Shown here: positions 25,426-33,472 of the stretch, piece after piece
How the letters are laid out: the number at the start of each line of letters is the position of its first letter
Position numbering within the stretch: the first letter of the stretch is position 1
Assembly: GCA_017427265.1 (NCBI GenBank)
Contig: JAFRTG010000015.1
Coordinates: forward strand, 1 to 64,000
DNA: 64,000 bases
Direction: 5' to 3'
From: Oscillospiraceae bacterium
Lineage (GTDB): Bacteria > Bacillota > Clostridia > Oscillospirales > Ruminococcaceae
Position numbers and translations under genes: made by a program
The notes under the pieces: model-generated
The model's database searches: none
What the model was told of the DNA's origin: nothing
What the model saw: the letters and a program-made list of their open reading frames with translations, nothing else

Positions 25426-25956
25426 ATGACCTATATGCTGAATGATATCGACGAAGCAATAGATCGAAAATTTCTTGTGACCAAGACGCTGACCAATCAG
25501 GTGCAGGCGGGTACCATTGTGCACATTATGGATGCGCACAGCAACAAGGACGGTACAGTGACTGTTTATTACCGTATTACCTATACCAAACAGGACTACA
25601 CTGTGAAGTTTGACAATGTCCGGCAATTCTGTAAGTGGGCACGCCCGGATAACTTCATTGCCCGGCATTATGAGAGCTTCAGCATCAAGGAGATTCAGCG
25701 CTATCTGAAGGTGAAGGACAGAACCTTTACATCCTTCTGCCTGCCGATTATTCTGGGCGCTTGGCTCGTGATCTGGGCACTTTGCCTGCTTCTGTTCGGC
25801 ACCGGTTCGTCTTTGACGATGGTGTTCGGCGTTCTGCTGTCTGTACTCGCAGCTGTTGCAATCACGATTGTGTATCGCTCGAACCGCCAGAAGGCGCTTG
25901 TCAAGCTGTACAGCAAGGTCAGTGCAAACTCGAACTGGCGTGTCAATTTCAAGTAA
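25426..25956 (+). CDS. Membrane protein of unknown function
   Basis: 176 aa. About 105 soluble residues with a beta-rich pattern (VYYRITYTKQDYTVKFDNVRQFCKWARP) are followed by two closely spaced membrane segments (~108-128 and ~131-150) and a short basic tail. AAAAGGGG lies 8 bp upstream of the ATG. It stands alone between its own promoter and terminator, convergent with the kinase/phosphatase operon. Not recognised. Confidence 0.75.
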   Translation: MTYMLNDIDEAIDRKFLVTKTLTNQVQAGTIVHIMDAHSNKDGTVTVYYRITYTKQDYTVKFDNVRQFCKWARPDNFIARHYESFSIKEIQRYLKVKDRTFTSFCLPIILGAWLVIWALCLLLFGTGSSLTMVFGVLLSVLAAVAITIVYRSNRQKALVKLYSKVSANSNWRVNFK

Positions 25957-25977
25957 GGGGATTATTGTATCCATACG

Positions 25978-26011
25978 AAAGCCGTACTGTGTCTTGCAGT
26001 ACGGCTTTTTT
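25978..26011 (+). terminator. Terminator of 176-aa membrane protein gene
   Basis: Stem AAGCCGTACTG / CAGTACGGCTT followed by TTTTTTC. The stem is identical to that of the opposing terminator at 26052-26082. Confidence 0.85.
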
Positions 26012-26051
26012 CATCTGAAAGTGTACTCAGGGAGAACCCGTTTTGATACAG

Positions 26052-26082
26052 AAAAGCCGTACTGTTTTCCAGTACGGCTTTT
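26052..26082 (-). terminator. Terminator of kinase/phosphatase operon
   Basis: Stem AAAAGCCGTACTG / CAGTACGGCTTTT with a 5 nt loop. It lies directly after the GGYPQQ protein gene on the minus strand and repeats the stem of the plus-strand terminator 74 bp away. Confidence 0.8.
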
Positions 26083-26085
26083 GCA

Positions 26086-27366
26086 TTATACACCCTTTTT
26101 ATAGTTGAAGTTGTTCTTGGCAACCTTCTTGCGCTCCTTAGCGTTCTTGAGCATTTCTTCTTTGGAAAGGCCAGTCTCAACCTCTTCTGCAGCATCTGCT
26201 GCAGCTGCCTGCTCATCATCCAGGAAGCTGTTCAGGCGCTTTCTGAATGCGCCGCCGCTCGGACCGCCGATTCCCTGCGAAACCACGGAATTCTGTGCGG
26301 TTCCCTGCGCATGAATGGATTGCGAAGCAATGGGCTGAACGGGCACCGGTGCGGCAGCAATCGGCGACTGCTGATTCATATAGGTGCTCTGCTGCTGCTG
26401 ACCCATATATGCGCCCTGCTGCTGCGGATAGCCGCCCTGCTGCGGATAACCGCCCTGCTGCGGATAGCCGCCCTGCTGCGGGTAGCCGCCCTGCTGCGGG
26501 TAGCCGCCCTGCTGCGGATAACCGCCCTGCTGCGGATAGCCGCCCTGCTGCGGATAACCGCCCTGCTGCGGATAGCCGCCCTGCTGCGGATAGCCGCCTT
26601 GCTGCGGGTAACCGCCCTGCTGCGGATAGCCGCCCTGCTGCGGATAACCGCCCTGCTGGGGATAACCGCCCTGCTGTGGATAGCCGCCCATCTGCGGGGG
26701 ATAACCGCCCTGCGGCATTCCGTTGAACACCGGGAACTGGAAGCCGGAGACATCGGTTCCGCCCTGCGGGTACGGTGCGTTCGGATACTGTGCAGGCTGT
26801 GCGCCCTCAATGGTCTTGACATTGTCTGCTGCCGGCGATGCAGCATCGAAGAACGGATTGCTCTCGTCGATCTGCAGGCCTTCTACGAATTCGCCTGCGT
26901 TGCCGAGCTTCTTCTTGGCGGGCGCCGGAGCCGATACAGCCTCGTCAAATCCGCTCAGGAAGTCGCTGACCGCCTCAGCCGGAATTGTAATCAGCTGAGA
27001 GATTTCCTTTGCCTCATCGTCTGAAACAGCGATGACACAACCTGCGTTGGCCGCATTTGCGCTGACCAGCTTTTTCAGGTTGTCCTCTGACGGCACAATT
27101 ACACTGCCGTCCTCGATTTTAACTGTTGCCATACATGCAGCGATCTGTGTTGTTTTCAGGGTATCAATCGACATCAGATCAGCACCGGCCAGCTCAGGCT
27201 GACCGCCTTCTGTATAACGTACAGATGTGACGCCGCTCAGAATAACATCACGGTCTGTTGCGATCAGCGAGACGGCGGAATCCTGCAGAGCTGCAACCAA
27301 AGGAAATACTTCCTTTACCTTATCTGCAAACTCCTTGGCTGTTGTGAGCAGTGCTTTGATATCCAT
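26086..27366 (-). CDS. GGYPQQ-repeat protein of unknown function
   Basis: 426 aa. Residues ~1-130 are a folded domain I do not recognise. Residues ~205-345 are low complexity, with about 15 perfect GGYPQQ hexapeptides encoded by an 18 bp tandem repeat (26419-26688). The C-terminal ~55 residues include [12 protein letters not shown] followed by an alanine/glutamate stretch and a basic end. The tract resembles prion-like or phase-separating low-complexity regions. Fifth and last gene of the LRR-kinase-vWA-PP2C operon, so it may be a scaffold or phosphorylation target; this is inference. No signal peptide or membrane segment is seen. Confidence 0.8.
   Translation of the reverse strand: MDIKALLTTAKEFADKVKEVFPLVAALQDSAVSLIATDRDVILSGVTSVRYTEGGQPELAGADLMSIDTLKTTQIAACMATVKIEDGSVIVPSEDNLKKLVSANAANAGCVIAVSDDEAKEISQLITIPAEAVSDFLSGFDEAVSAPAPAKKKLGNAGEFVEGLQIDESNPFFDAASPAADNVKTIEGAQPAQYPNAPYPQGGTDVSGFQFPVFNGMPQGGYPPQMGGYPQQGGYPQQGGYPQQGGYPQQGGYPQQGGYPQQGGYPQQGGYPQQGGYPQQGGYPQQGGYPQQGGYPQQGGYPQQGGYPQQGGYPQQQGAYMGQQQQSTYMNQQSPIAAAPVPVQPIASQSIHAQGTAQNSVVSQGIGGPSGGAFRKRLNSFLDDEQAAAADAAEEVETGLSKEEMLKNAKERKKVAKNNFNYKKGV
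26419..26688 (-). repeat. 18 bp tandem repeat, about 15 units, in frame
   Basis: Fifteen consecutive 18 bp units encoding GGYPQQ, with mostly silent changes (ggatagcc, ggataacc, gggtagcc variants on the plus strand). A degenerate sixteenth unit follows on the 3' plus-strand side. Copy number is likely variable between strains. Confidence 0.9.
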
Positions 27367-27404
27367 CCTTTCACCATACCTTTCTCTGTATTATCTGAGC
27401 CGGC

Positions 27405-28316
27405 TCACTCATTTTTCAGGGCAGCCAGCCGTTTGGCTTTACGTTCAGCCGCAGTCGCCTTCAGATCGGCGACCTTCTGCTTGAGCATCGGCGCCGTTTC
27501 ACTGAGCAGTGTCCGGTCACAGATGCAGGCGAGGGAAATATCGTCCTCGGTTCCAAAATGCGATCGTTTTTCCAGATTTTTCCGGATTGATTTTTCAAAT
27601 GCTTCAAGATTATCCAGCTGACTGGTAATAATCAGGTGATAATCGAGAAAATCGTCTTCATTGCTGAAGGAAGTATAAAGGCCGTCTGTCGATGCAAACA
27701 TCGCAATGACTTTTTCATGCTGTGTAAAAAAGCTGTTGAACATGGAAGCGGCATTGCTGTTGCACATAGAAGCTGTCATATTGGCAGGGGCAGATTCGTC
27801 ATAATTCATTGGCATGACCGGCGTTCCGTCCTCAAAGATTGCGACGAGACTGCCGTCACCGATCTGCACACCGAACTGAAATCCCTTTCCGCTTATGGCA
27901 GCAACGAGCGTTGTGCCGTAATAGGATTCCGGCGGAATCTGCTGGAACTCCTCCTTGGAAAACTGTTTCATTTCGTTCAGCTTGACCGGATTCTGTTCCA
28001 GATCCCGCTGAACGCGCGCGTTCCAGTTGGCGATAATCTGCTTTTCAATATTCTTGAGAATCAGCTTATGGTTTGCGGGGAAATTTTCCTCAAACCGTTC
28101 CGGTTCCATATAGAACCGGCGGACAGTTTCGAGTGCAGCCTCTACTGCAAACTGTGAGCCGATATGGCTTCTGAAATACTTTTTGCTTCCGTGTCCGTCC
28201 GCGATGACCGCGATGGAATAATGCTCATTGACTTCAAAGGCAGAATGATCCTGACAGACAAGTCCGCTTGTTTCGTGGCTCGCACCGATAACTGAATGGC
28301 TGAAACCGCCGAACAT
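27405..28316 (-). CDS. PP2C-family protein phosphatase
   Basis: 303 aa cytoplasmic Ser/Thr phosphatase. The metal motif DGHGSKKYFRS (~39-49), an N-terminal GxSHET-like segment with CQDHSAF, and a later STDGLYTSF (metal Asp) identify PPM/PP2C. A charged C-terminus (AERKAKRLAALKNE) extends past the domain. Ribosome binding site GGGGGA. Third enzyme of the kinase-vWA-PP2C set; it should reverse phosphorylation by the kinase encoded two genes upstream. Confidence 0.9.
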   Translation of the reverse strand: MFGGFSHSVIGASHETSGLVCQDHSAFEVNEHYSIAVIADGHGSKKYFRSHIGSQFAVEAALETVRRFYMEPERFEENFPANHKLILKNIEKQIIANWNARVQRDLEQNPVKLNEMKQFSKEEFQQIPPESYYGTTLVAAISGKGFQFGVQIGDGSLVAIFEDGTPVMPMNYDESAPANMTASMCNSNAASMFNSFFTQHEKVIAMFASTDGLYTSFSNEDDFLDYHLIITSQLDNLEAFEKSIRKNLEKRSHFGTEDDISLACICDRTLLSETAPMLKQKVADLKATAAERKAKRLAALKNE

Positions 28317-28366
28317 CGCAAAGTCCCCCTTGTGATAATGATAAGATGCTGATCGGAAGCTGCGGA

Positions 28367-29257
28367 TTACCAGCCGGTATCAAGCGAGATTGCGTCCGCA
28401 TCACCGAGGTTCGTCATGGAATCCTGGATCTGCTGACCGAGGAGCTTCTGCTTGGCGGAACGGACATCTTCCGAATTCAGTTCATGATTGACGTCATCGG
28501 AAAGTGTCATACTCTTGCTTCCGATCTGTGCGGAGGTCACGGCGATGATTTTGATCATCTGGGCGAGCTGGCCGCCGGAATACGCATGAACAACCGTATC
28601 CTTGGAGCCGGTGAACTCTTCCAGCATTTCGTCGTTGGCCTCGCTGCCGATACCGAGTGCAGCCTTGAGGCCGAACTTGTACCAGCTGTTCTGCTTCAGC
28701 TCTTCCAGTGCTTCCTTATAGTCATCGGAAGGATAGCCGTCTGTCATCAGGAAGATGACCGGCGCAAAGGAGAGAGAAGGCGAGTTGAGGAAGCTGTTGC
28801 GCGACATTCTCGAAGAAAGCTCGCGGAACGCTTCGCCCATATTGGTGACGCCGTCTGCACGCAGACGCGCCCATTCAAAGTCTTCGATCAGGATCGGCTC
28901 GGAGTACATCCAGCGCACCTGTGTGCCGAATGTCAGTACGGCGATCTTCACGTCGGTATCCGCTTCGCCGACTCTGCGGATCTCCGGAATCAGCTCTTCC
29001 ATGACGGTGTTGAGCTCGCCGATCTTTTTGCCGACCATGCTGCGCGAGGTGTCGATCAGGAAAAAGATAACAAGGCTTTTCTTGGAGACGCCGGTTGCGC
29101 TCAGCGGGTCGTCGTCATCGAAATCGAAGAGATCGTCCGCATCACCTGCGGTATCGACGGGCTGTTCTGCAGCATCAGAGAGCTTTTTCTTAGCATCTTC
29201 CTGTGCGGCTTCTGCCGGAACGGCGTTCACCGGATCTTTTTTCTGCTCGTTACTCAT
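28367..29257 (-). CDS. TerY-like von Willebrand factor A domain protein
   Basis: 296 aa. After a ~50-residue acidic, alanine-rich head (DDLFDFDDDDP), residues ~55-245 form a vWA domain with intact MIDAS: DTSRS, the TNMG threonine, and MTDGYPSDD. The C-terminal ~50 residues are helical and polar. vWA proteins of this type (TerY) occur with a PP2C phosphatase and a kinase in the TerY-P triad known from tellurite/stress-response loci. It likely mediates metal-dependent protein contact within that module. No TerD/TerC gene is visible here. Confidence 0.87.
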   Translation of the reverse strand: MSNEQKKDPVNAVPAEAAQEDAKKKLSDAAEQPVDTAGDADDLFDFDDDDPLSATGVSKKSLVIFFLIDTSRSMVGKKIGELNTVMEELIPEIRRVGEADTDVKIAVLTFGTQVRWMYSEPILIEDFEWARLRADGVTNMGEAFRELSSRMSRNSFLNSPSLSFAPVIFLMTDGYPSDDYKEALEELKQNSWYKFGLKAALGIGSEANDEMLEEFTGSKDTVVHAYSGGQLAQMIKIIAVTSAQIGSKSMTLSDDVNHELNSEDVRSAKQKLLGQQIQDSMTNLGDADAISLDTGW

Positions 29258-29303
29258 AATTCAGATACTTCCTTTCCTACTAAAAGCGATTGCATCACAG
29301 GCA

Positions 29304-30647
29304 TCAGAGTGATGCCGTCACTTCACCGAAATCAATAATCAGACCCTGCCAGATCGGGAAGCCCTTTCCGGGCGGGATATCGTAGAAATCTCCGTCCGGC
29401 ATTTTTGCACGCCAGACCTGATCGGACATATTCTTAAAGCCGAGTACGCCGGGCTTCAGCTTGTTCTCAACGAGTTCACCGGCGATGGTCTGGAAATCCT
29501 CGGATTCCGGATTGATCTCGCATTCATAGAACACACTGCCGAGATAGAGCGGCATACGGTTTTTGCGGTTGCTGAATTTGAGCGTGTCAAAGATGGTGCC
29601 GCACTGCGGACACTTGAAGGTCTTGTAGTCAGGCTGCTTGAACATGGAAGAGAAGTTGGTTCTTCCGCAGGTGCACTGGATGATCTCGGAACGGAGGCGG
29701 ATGAAAATCTTCTGCCATTCGTTCTCAATGATCCGCTTGTTCGGATCGGAGATGCCCAGCGTAAAGGAACGGATAAATGCATCTTTGACGTAGTCCGGAT
29801 AGATGCGCCAGAACTTGATGACATTGTCGTGAATGCCGCGGACCGGACGGTTGCTTGCGTCATCCGGGTCGTAGATAAAGACGGCATTCTGTCCGTAATG
29901 CTTCAACTCTGAGGATTCTGTCAGACATACATCCTTGACAACCTTTTCGCCTTCCATCGGGTCACCGCGGAACAGCAGCTTGAACAGGACGACTGCCAGC
30001 GAATACTTATCCGTCTGGACATTCGGCTTTGCGACACCGCGGACGACTTCCGGCGCCATATAGCCGGGCTTGCCGCCGATGCCGAAGTTGCTGCCGTCCG
30101 GTGCGATGTTATCGCAGTCGCAGACGAGCACGGCGCCGGTATCCATATTGATAAAGAAGCCGCCGTCGTTCAGATCCTGATAGCTCTTGCCGGCGCGGTG
30201 GAGCTGCCGGAACGCATTGACGATATTGATGACCGCCGTTACCATTGCAAACAGGCTGGTGAAGCGGACAGGCGTTTTTGTGGAACGGCCGGTCAGCGGA
30301 TCGACTGACAGCTTGTAGGTGTTCAGGATATCCACGAAGGAATCGAAGCTCTCAGGCTTCAGCTCCATGAGGTAGCCGAACGTGCCGTCAGGTTTTTCCT
30401 TTGTCAGATATTTCGGCCAGAGAAATTTATTGCTGGGCGGTCCGTCACTGATATTATTCTGGATATTCTTGCGGAAAGCCTTCGGATTCTTCATCTTGTC
30501 GATGTCATACCATTTTAATGCCCATTTCATTCCGTTGTAGCGGACGAGGTAAACAATACCCTGACCGCCGCTGCCGATGACGCCGAGCACCTGGGCTTTT
30601 CCGCCGTATTCCATCTCGACTTCCTGACCGATTGAAAGCTCAACCAT
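29304..30647 (-). CDS. Ser/Thr protein kinase with C-terminal zinc ribbon (TerY-P type)
   Basis: 447 aa from the ATG at 30647 (GGGAGGA upstream). Kinase domain ~20-310: glycine loop IGSGGQGIVY, lysine K45 (WALKW), catalytic D158 (YQDLNDGGFF in place of HRDxxxxN), metal Asp D177 (DCD in place of DFG), and GKPGYMAPE. Then a zinc ribbon (CTCG...CPQCG, ~325-350) and a C-terminal beta domain ending FGEVTASL. No membrane segment, so it is cytoplasmic, unlike PASTA kinases. It probably phosphorylates a protein of the same operon; the PP2C enzyme is its counterpart. Confidence 0.9.
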   Translation of the reverse strand: MVELSIGQEVEMEYGGKAQVLGVIGSGGQGIVYLVRYNGMKWALKWYDIDKMKNPKAFRKNIQNNISDGPPSNKFLWPKYLTKEKPDGTFGYLMELKPESFDSFVDILNTYKLSVDPLTGRSTKTPVRFTSLFAMVTAVINIVNAFRQLHRAGKSYQDLNDGGFFINMDTGAVLVCDCDNIAPDGSNFGIGGKPGYMAPEVVRGVAKPNVQTDKYSLAVVLFKLLFRGDPMEGEKVVKDVCLTESSELKHYGQNAVFIYDPDDASNRPVRGIHDNVIKFWRIYPDYVKDAFIRSFTLGISDPNKRIIENEWQKIFIRLRSEIIQCTCGRTNFSSMFKQPDYKTFKCPQCGTIFDTLKFSNRKNRMPLYLGSVFYECEINPESEDFQTIAGELVENKLKPGVLGFKNMSDQVWRAKMPDGDFYDIPPGKGFPIWQGLIIDFGEVTASL

Positions 30648-30706
30648 GCGAATCTGTCCTCCCACGATAGTATTCTAAAAAATCGCCGAATCTGTGAAGC
30701 TGCATG

Positions 30707-31762
30707 TCAGCGGCCGGCCGCCGGAATATAGGTTTCCGCAGGAATGGCGTTGCTGAGGCAGTATTTGTAAACATAGGAATTCTCCACGCAGACGATCGTG
30801 AGCCGCGGGCAGTATGCAAATGCATTCTTGTCAATGAACTTGACGCTGTTGGGCAGTGTCAGCTTGCGGAGCTTTTCACATCCTGCAAATGCCTGTTCAC
30901 CGATGCTGCTGACAGTATCGGGAATCTCGACGATTTCAAGGCTCTTGCAGAAGGAGAATGTGCTGTCCGCGATTTCAAAGACGCCCTTCGGCAGATTGAT
31001 GCTGACCAGCTTTTCGCACTGGCTGAAGGCAGCCTGCCCGATCATACGGAGTGAAGCAGGCAGCTCGATCATGCGCAGATGTCTGCAGTTGGAGAATGCA
31101 TATTCTCCGATGGCAAGCAGAGAATCCGGCAGCTGCACGGAGCGCAGATTGCTGAAGCCGTCAAAGCTGAATTCCTCGATTTTGGTGCAGCCGTCCGGGA
31201 TGACAACATTCCGTGCAAAGACGCGGTACTTTGCGGCAGCTGCACGGCTGAATACATTGTCATTGACGGTGACCGGCCGGCCCTTTTCGGGTTCGGCTTT
31301 TTCCTCCTCGGTGAGTTCCTTGATGCGCAGCGGCGAATCGTAGGGCCATCCGAGCATGTAGGTCAGACAGGCGAGCACGAATTCGGCTGCGTTCTCAGAG
31401 AGGAACTTTTCACCGAGCATGATGCTTCTGGCCTTGGTCACGGCCATTTCATGATTGCCCTGTTCAGAGAGCAGCACGCCGAGCAGATTATCCTCGATCA
31501 TGCTGCGGAGGAGCTTGCGTTCCTTGTCGTATTCTGCTGTATAGTCATTCAGCAGGGCGGTGAACCGCTTTTCGTCAAAGAGCAGGCTGCCGTTATGCTT
31601 GATGAACAGATCCTCGGCATGTTCTTTCAGCATGGTTTTCAACTGAAGCTGAATATGCTGGGTATTTTCAAATCCTTCAATATTCTGAAGGGCCGGTGCT
31701 CCGCACGCGGGACATGATACACTGTTCGGAGGGAGCTCGGCATGGCATTTCTCACACTGCAT
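30707..31762 (-). CDS. Zinc-ribbon and leucine-rich-repeat (LRR_5/BspA-type) protein
   Basis: 351 aa from the ATG at 31762 (AGGAG 8 bp upstream). N-terminal zinc ribbon CEKCH..CPACG (~3-20), helical middle (~30-180), and about six BspA-like repeats (~205-330; I-P-x-x-x-x-x-I-x-x-x-A-F spacing, for example FEIADSTFSFCKSLEIVEIPDTV). No signal peptide, so it is a cytoplasmic LRR protein despite the repeat type usually found on cell surfaces. First gene of the five-gene operon; an interaction or sensing platform is plausible. Confidence 0.8.
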   Translation of the reverse strand: MQCEKCHAELPPNSVSCPACGAPALQNIEGFENTQHIQLQLKTMLKEHAEDLFIKHNGSLLFDEKRFTALLNDYTAEYDKERKLLRSMIEDNLLGVLLSEQGNHEMAVTKARSIMLGEKFLSENAAEFVLACLTYMLGWPYDSPLRIKELTEEEKAEPEKGRPVTVNDNVFSRAAAAKYRVFARNVVIPDGCTKIEEFSFDGFSNLRSVQLPDSLLAIGEYAFSNCRHLRMIELPASLRMIGQAAFSQCEKLVSINLPKGVFEIADSTFSFCKSLEIVEIPDTVSSIGEQAFAGCEKLRKLTLPNSVKFIDKNAFAYCPRLTIVCVENSYVYKYCLSNAIPAETYIPAAGR

Positions 31763-31862
31763 AGTCAATTCTCCTGATTTCAGTCTGGATATACCGATTG
31801 TATGCATAATTTATAGTACGGCGGGCATACAGATGCAGCCGCACAAAGATACTACTTTAGAC

Positions 31863-31891
31863 ATTATAACACGTTTTCTTCTGAATGTCAA
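31863..31891 (-). promoter_or_regulatory. Promoter of LRR-kinase-vWA-PP2C-repeat operon
   Basis: Minus strand: TTGACA (31886-31891), 17 bp spacer, TATAAT (31863-31868). Consensus match about 100 bp from the first start codon. Confidence 0.85.
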
Positions 31892-32103
31892 GTAATCAGT
31901 GCGCTTTTATTCTCGTATCCGCTTGAAAAAGCATCCGCGGAAACACGCGCCCCGCAGCGTGCAAAAAATGCTTAAATTATGTGGAAAATCGTATGTTTTC
32001 CATCGTATAAAGCAAACAGTCTTTTGGGTGGTTTCACTTTATGTTTGTGTATAATTCACAAAATTTATGAATAAATATTGGCGGCTGCATATTGCCATAA
32101 GTC
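31892..32103. other. Non-coding spacer between divergent promoters
   Basis: AT-rich, with no gene-like frame. The divergent intergenic region between the LRR and binding-protein genes totals about 490 bp and holds one promoter in each direction. Confidence 0.5.
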
Positions 32104-32132
32104 TTGAATTTTTTTGCTTTTTGTGATATTAT
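32104..32132 (+). promoter_or_regulatory. Promoter of binding protein/GGDEF operon
   Basis: TTGAAT (32104-32109), T-rich 17 bp spacer, TATTAT (32127-32132). Confidence 0.6.
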
Positions 32133-32248
32133 AAATATGTAATGGGCGAGAGGGCGGACTGCCGACTGAAAAGCCGGCTGTCAATCGTTCATTCAAGAAA
32201 GTATGGAAGTATGTCAATTCAGAAAATCAAAAGCAGGAGGAAGAATTT

Positions 32249-33454
32249 ATGAAGAAGAGAGTAGGATTCCGCGCTTCAAGAGTATATCTCGGCGGAATTG
32301 CTGCGCTGGCAGCCTTCGCGCTGACGGCATGCTCGTTCCCGGGCGGCGGTTCAGCGGGCGGAAAGCAGAAAAAGATTTATGTCATCGGACAGTCGCAGGG
32401 CATTCAGTTCTGGGACAATGTCGGTGTCGGTGCGCAGGACGCGGCGGAAGAATTCAATCTTGACGTTCACTATTCCTGTGCAAAATCCCTTTCGGATGTC
32501 CAGGGGCAGATCACGCTGATCAATGAAGCAATCGCACAGAATGCCGATGCGATTGTCATTGCGCCGAACAATGAAGCGGAACTGACCGAATCCCTGACCA
32601 AGGTGCGGGATGCAGGTGTTCCGATTGTTTCTTTCGTTGCTGACTTTCAGGATATGTCGCTGCGCGGCTCCTATGTCGGCACCAGCAACCTGACGGGCGG
32701 AAAGATCGCCGGCCGTCATGCGACTGCGGCGATCCAGGATCCGCTGAATGACAAAATCCTGATTATTTCGCACTCTGATACGGCGAATTCCGCGACACAG
32801 CGTGTCGGCGGTTTCCAGAGCGTGGTCGGTCCGTATATCGGACAGGCTGCACAGAAGGCTGCCGCAGAAGCCAGAGCCGCTGCAATGGCAGCTGCCGAGG
32901 AACGGCAGGGCGATGACGAGGAAGGCAATGCAGGCGGTCCTCCGGCAGGCGTGCAGCAGGGCGAAGCAGGCGGTCCTCCGGCAGGCGCACAGCAGGGTGA
33001 AGCGGGCGGCCCGCCGGCAGGTGCACAGCAGACCGGCGATACCTTTATTGTGGAATGCTGCAAAGGTGATGCGAATGTCGCAAAAACGCAGACTGAGGAG
33101 GCTCTGAAGAAGAATCCGGATATCAAGCTGATTTTTGCGACAAACGAATCCTCGACGCTCGGCGTCTGCCAGGCAATTCAGGAGCTGAACTATGCGCCCG
33201 GCGATGTCACGGTCATCGGCTTCAACGCCAATGATACCGAGGTTCAGTATCTCCGCAGCGGCGTCCTTGATGCACTTGTTGTTCAGAATCCGTATAACAT
33301 CGGCTACCTCAGCGTATATTATGCAAGCCAGCTTGCATCGGGCAGCTCTGTTTCCGGCATGGAGAATACCGGTGTTACCTATGTGACGGCTGAGAATATT
33401 GACGATGACGATATTCAGCTGATTCTGGATCCGAAGAAATATATTGAGAAGTAA
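32249..33454 (+). CDS. Sugar-binding lipoprotein (Peripla_BP_4 type) with repeat insertion
   Basis: 401 aa. Lipobox LTAC places the lipidated cysteine at C28. The mature protein is a ribose/galactose-type binding protein (QSQGIQFWDNVGVGAQDAAEEF, NADAIVIAPNN, VGTSNLTGGKIAGRHA, NPDIKLIFATNESSTLGV). Between the two lobes (~195-270) an extra segment holds an alanine-rich helix and three GGPPAGxQQGEA repeats. No ABC permease or ATPase gene is nearby; instead a membrane GGDEF-like protein follows after 18 bp. It may therefore present a ligand to that sensor rather than feed a transporter. Ribosome binding site GGAGG. Confidence 0.87.
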   Translation: MKKRVGFRASRVYLGGIAALAAFALTACSFPGGGSAGGKQKKIYVIGQSQGIQFWDNVGVGAQDAAEEFNLDVHYSCAKSLSDVQGQITLINEAIAQNADAIVIAPNNEAELTESLTKVRDAGVPIVSFVADFQDMSLRGSYVGTSNLTGGKIAGRHATAAIQDPLNDKILIISHSDTANSATQRVGGFQSVVGPYIGQAAQKAAAEARAAAMAAAEERQGDDEEGNAGGPPAGVQQGEAGGPPAGAQQGEAGGPPAGAQQTGDTFIVECCKGDANVAKTQTEEALKKNPDIKLIFATNESSTLGVCQAIQELNYAPGDVTVIGFNANDTEVQYLRSGVLDALVVQNPYNIGYLSVYYASQLASGSSVSGMENTGVTYVTAENIDDDDIQLILDPKKYIEK

Positions 33455-33472
33455 GAGAAGGAGGATACAGAA

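Noticed and set aside
26419-26688. Regular 18 bp repeats looking like a CRISPR array
   Set aside because: Units are contiguous with no spacers, stay in frame and encode GGYPQQ; it is a coding tandem repeat.
32930-33035. Possible frameshift or foreign insertion in the binding protein
   Set aside because: The frame stays open across the repeat insertion and the second lobe of the fold follows normally.
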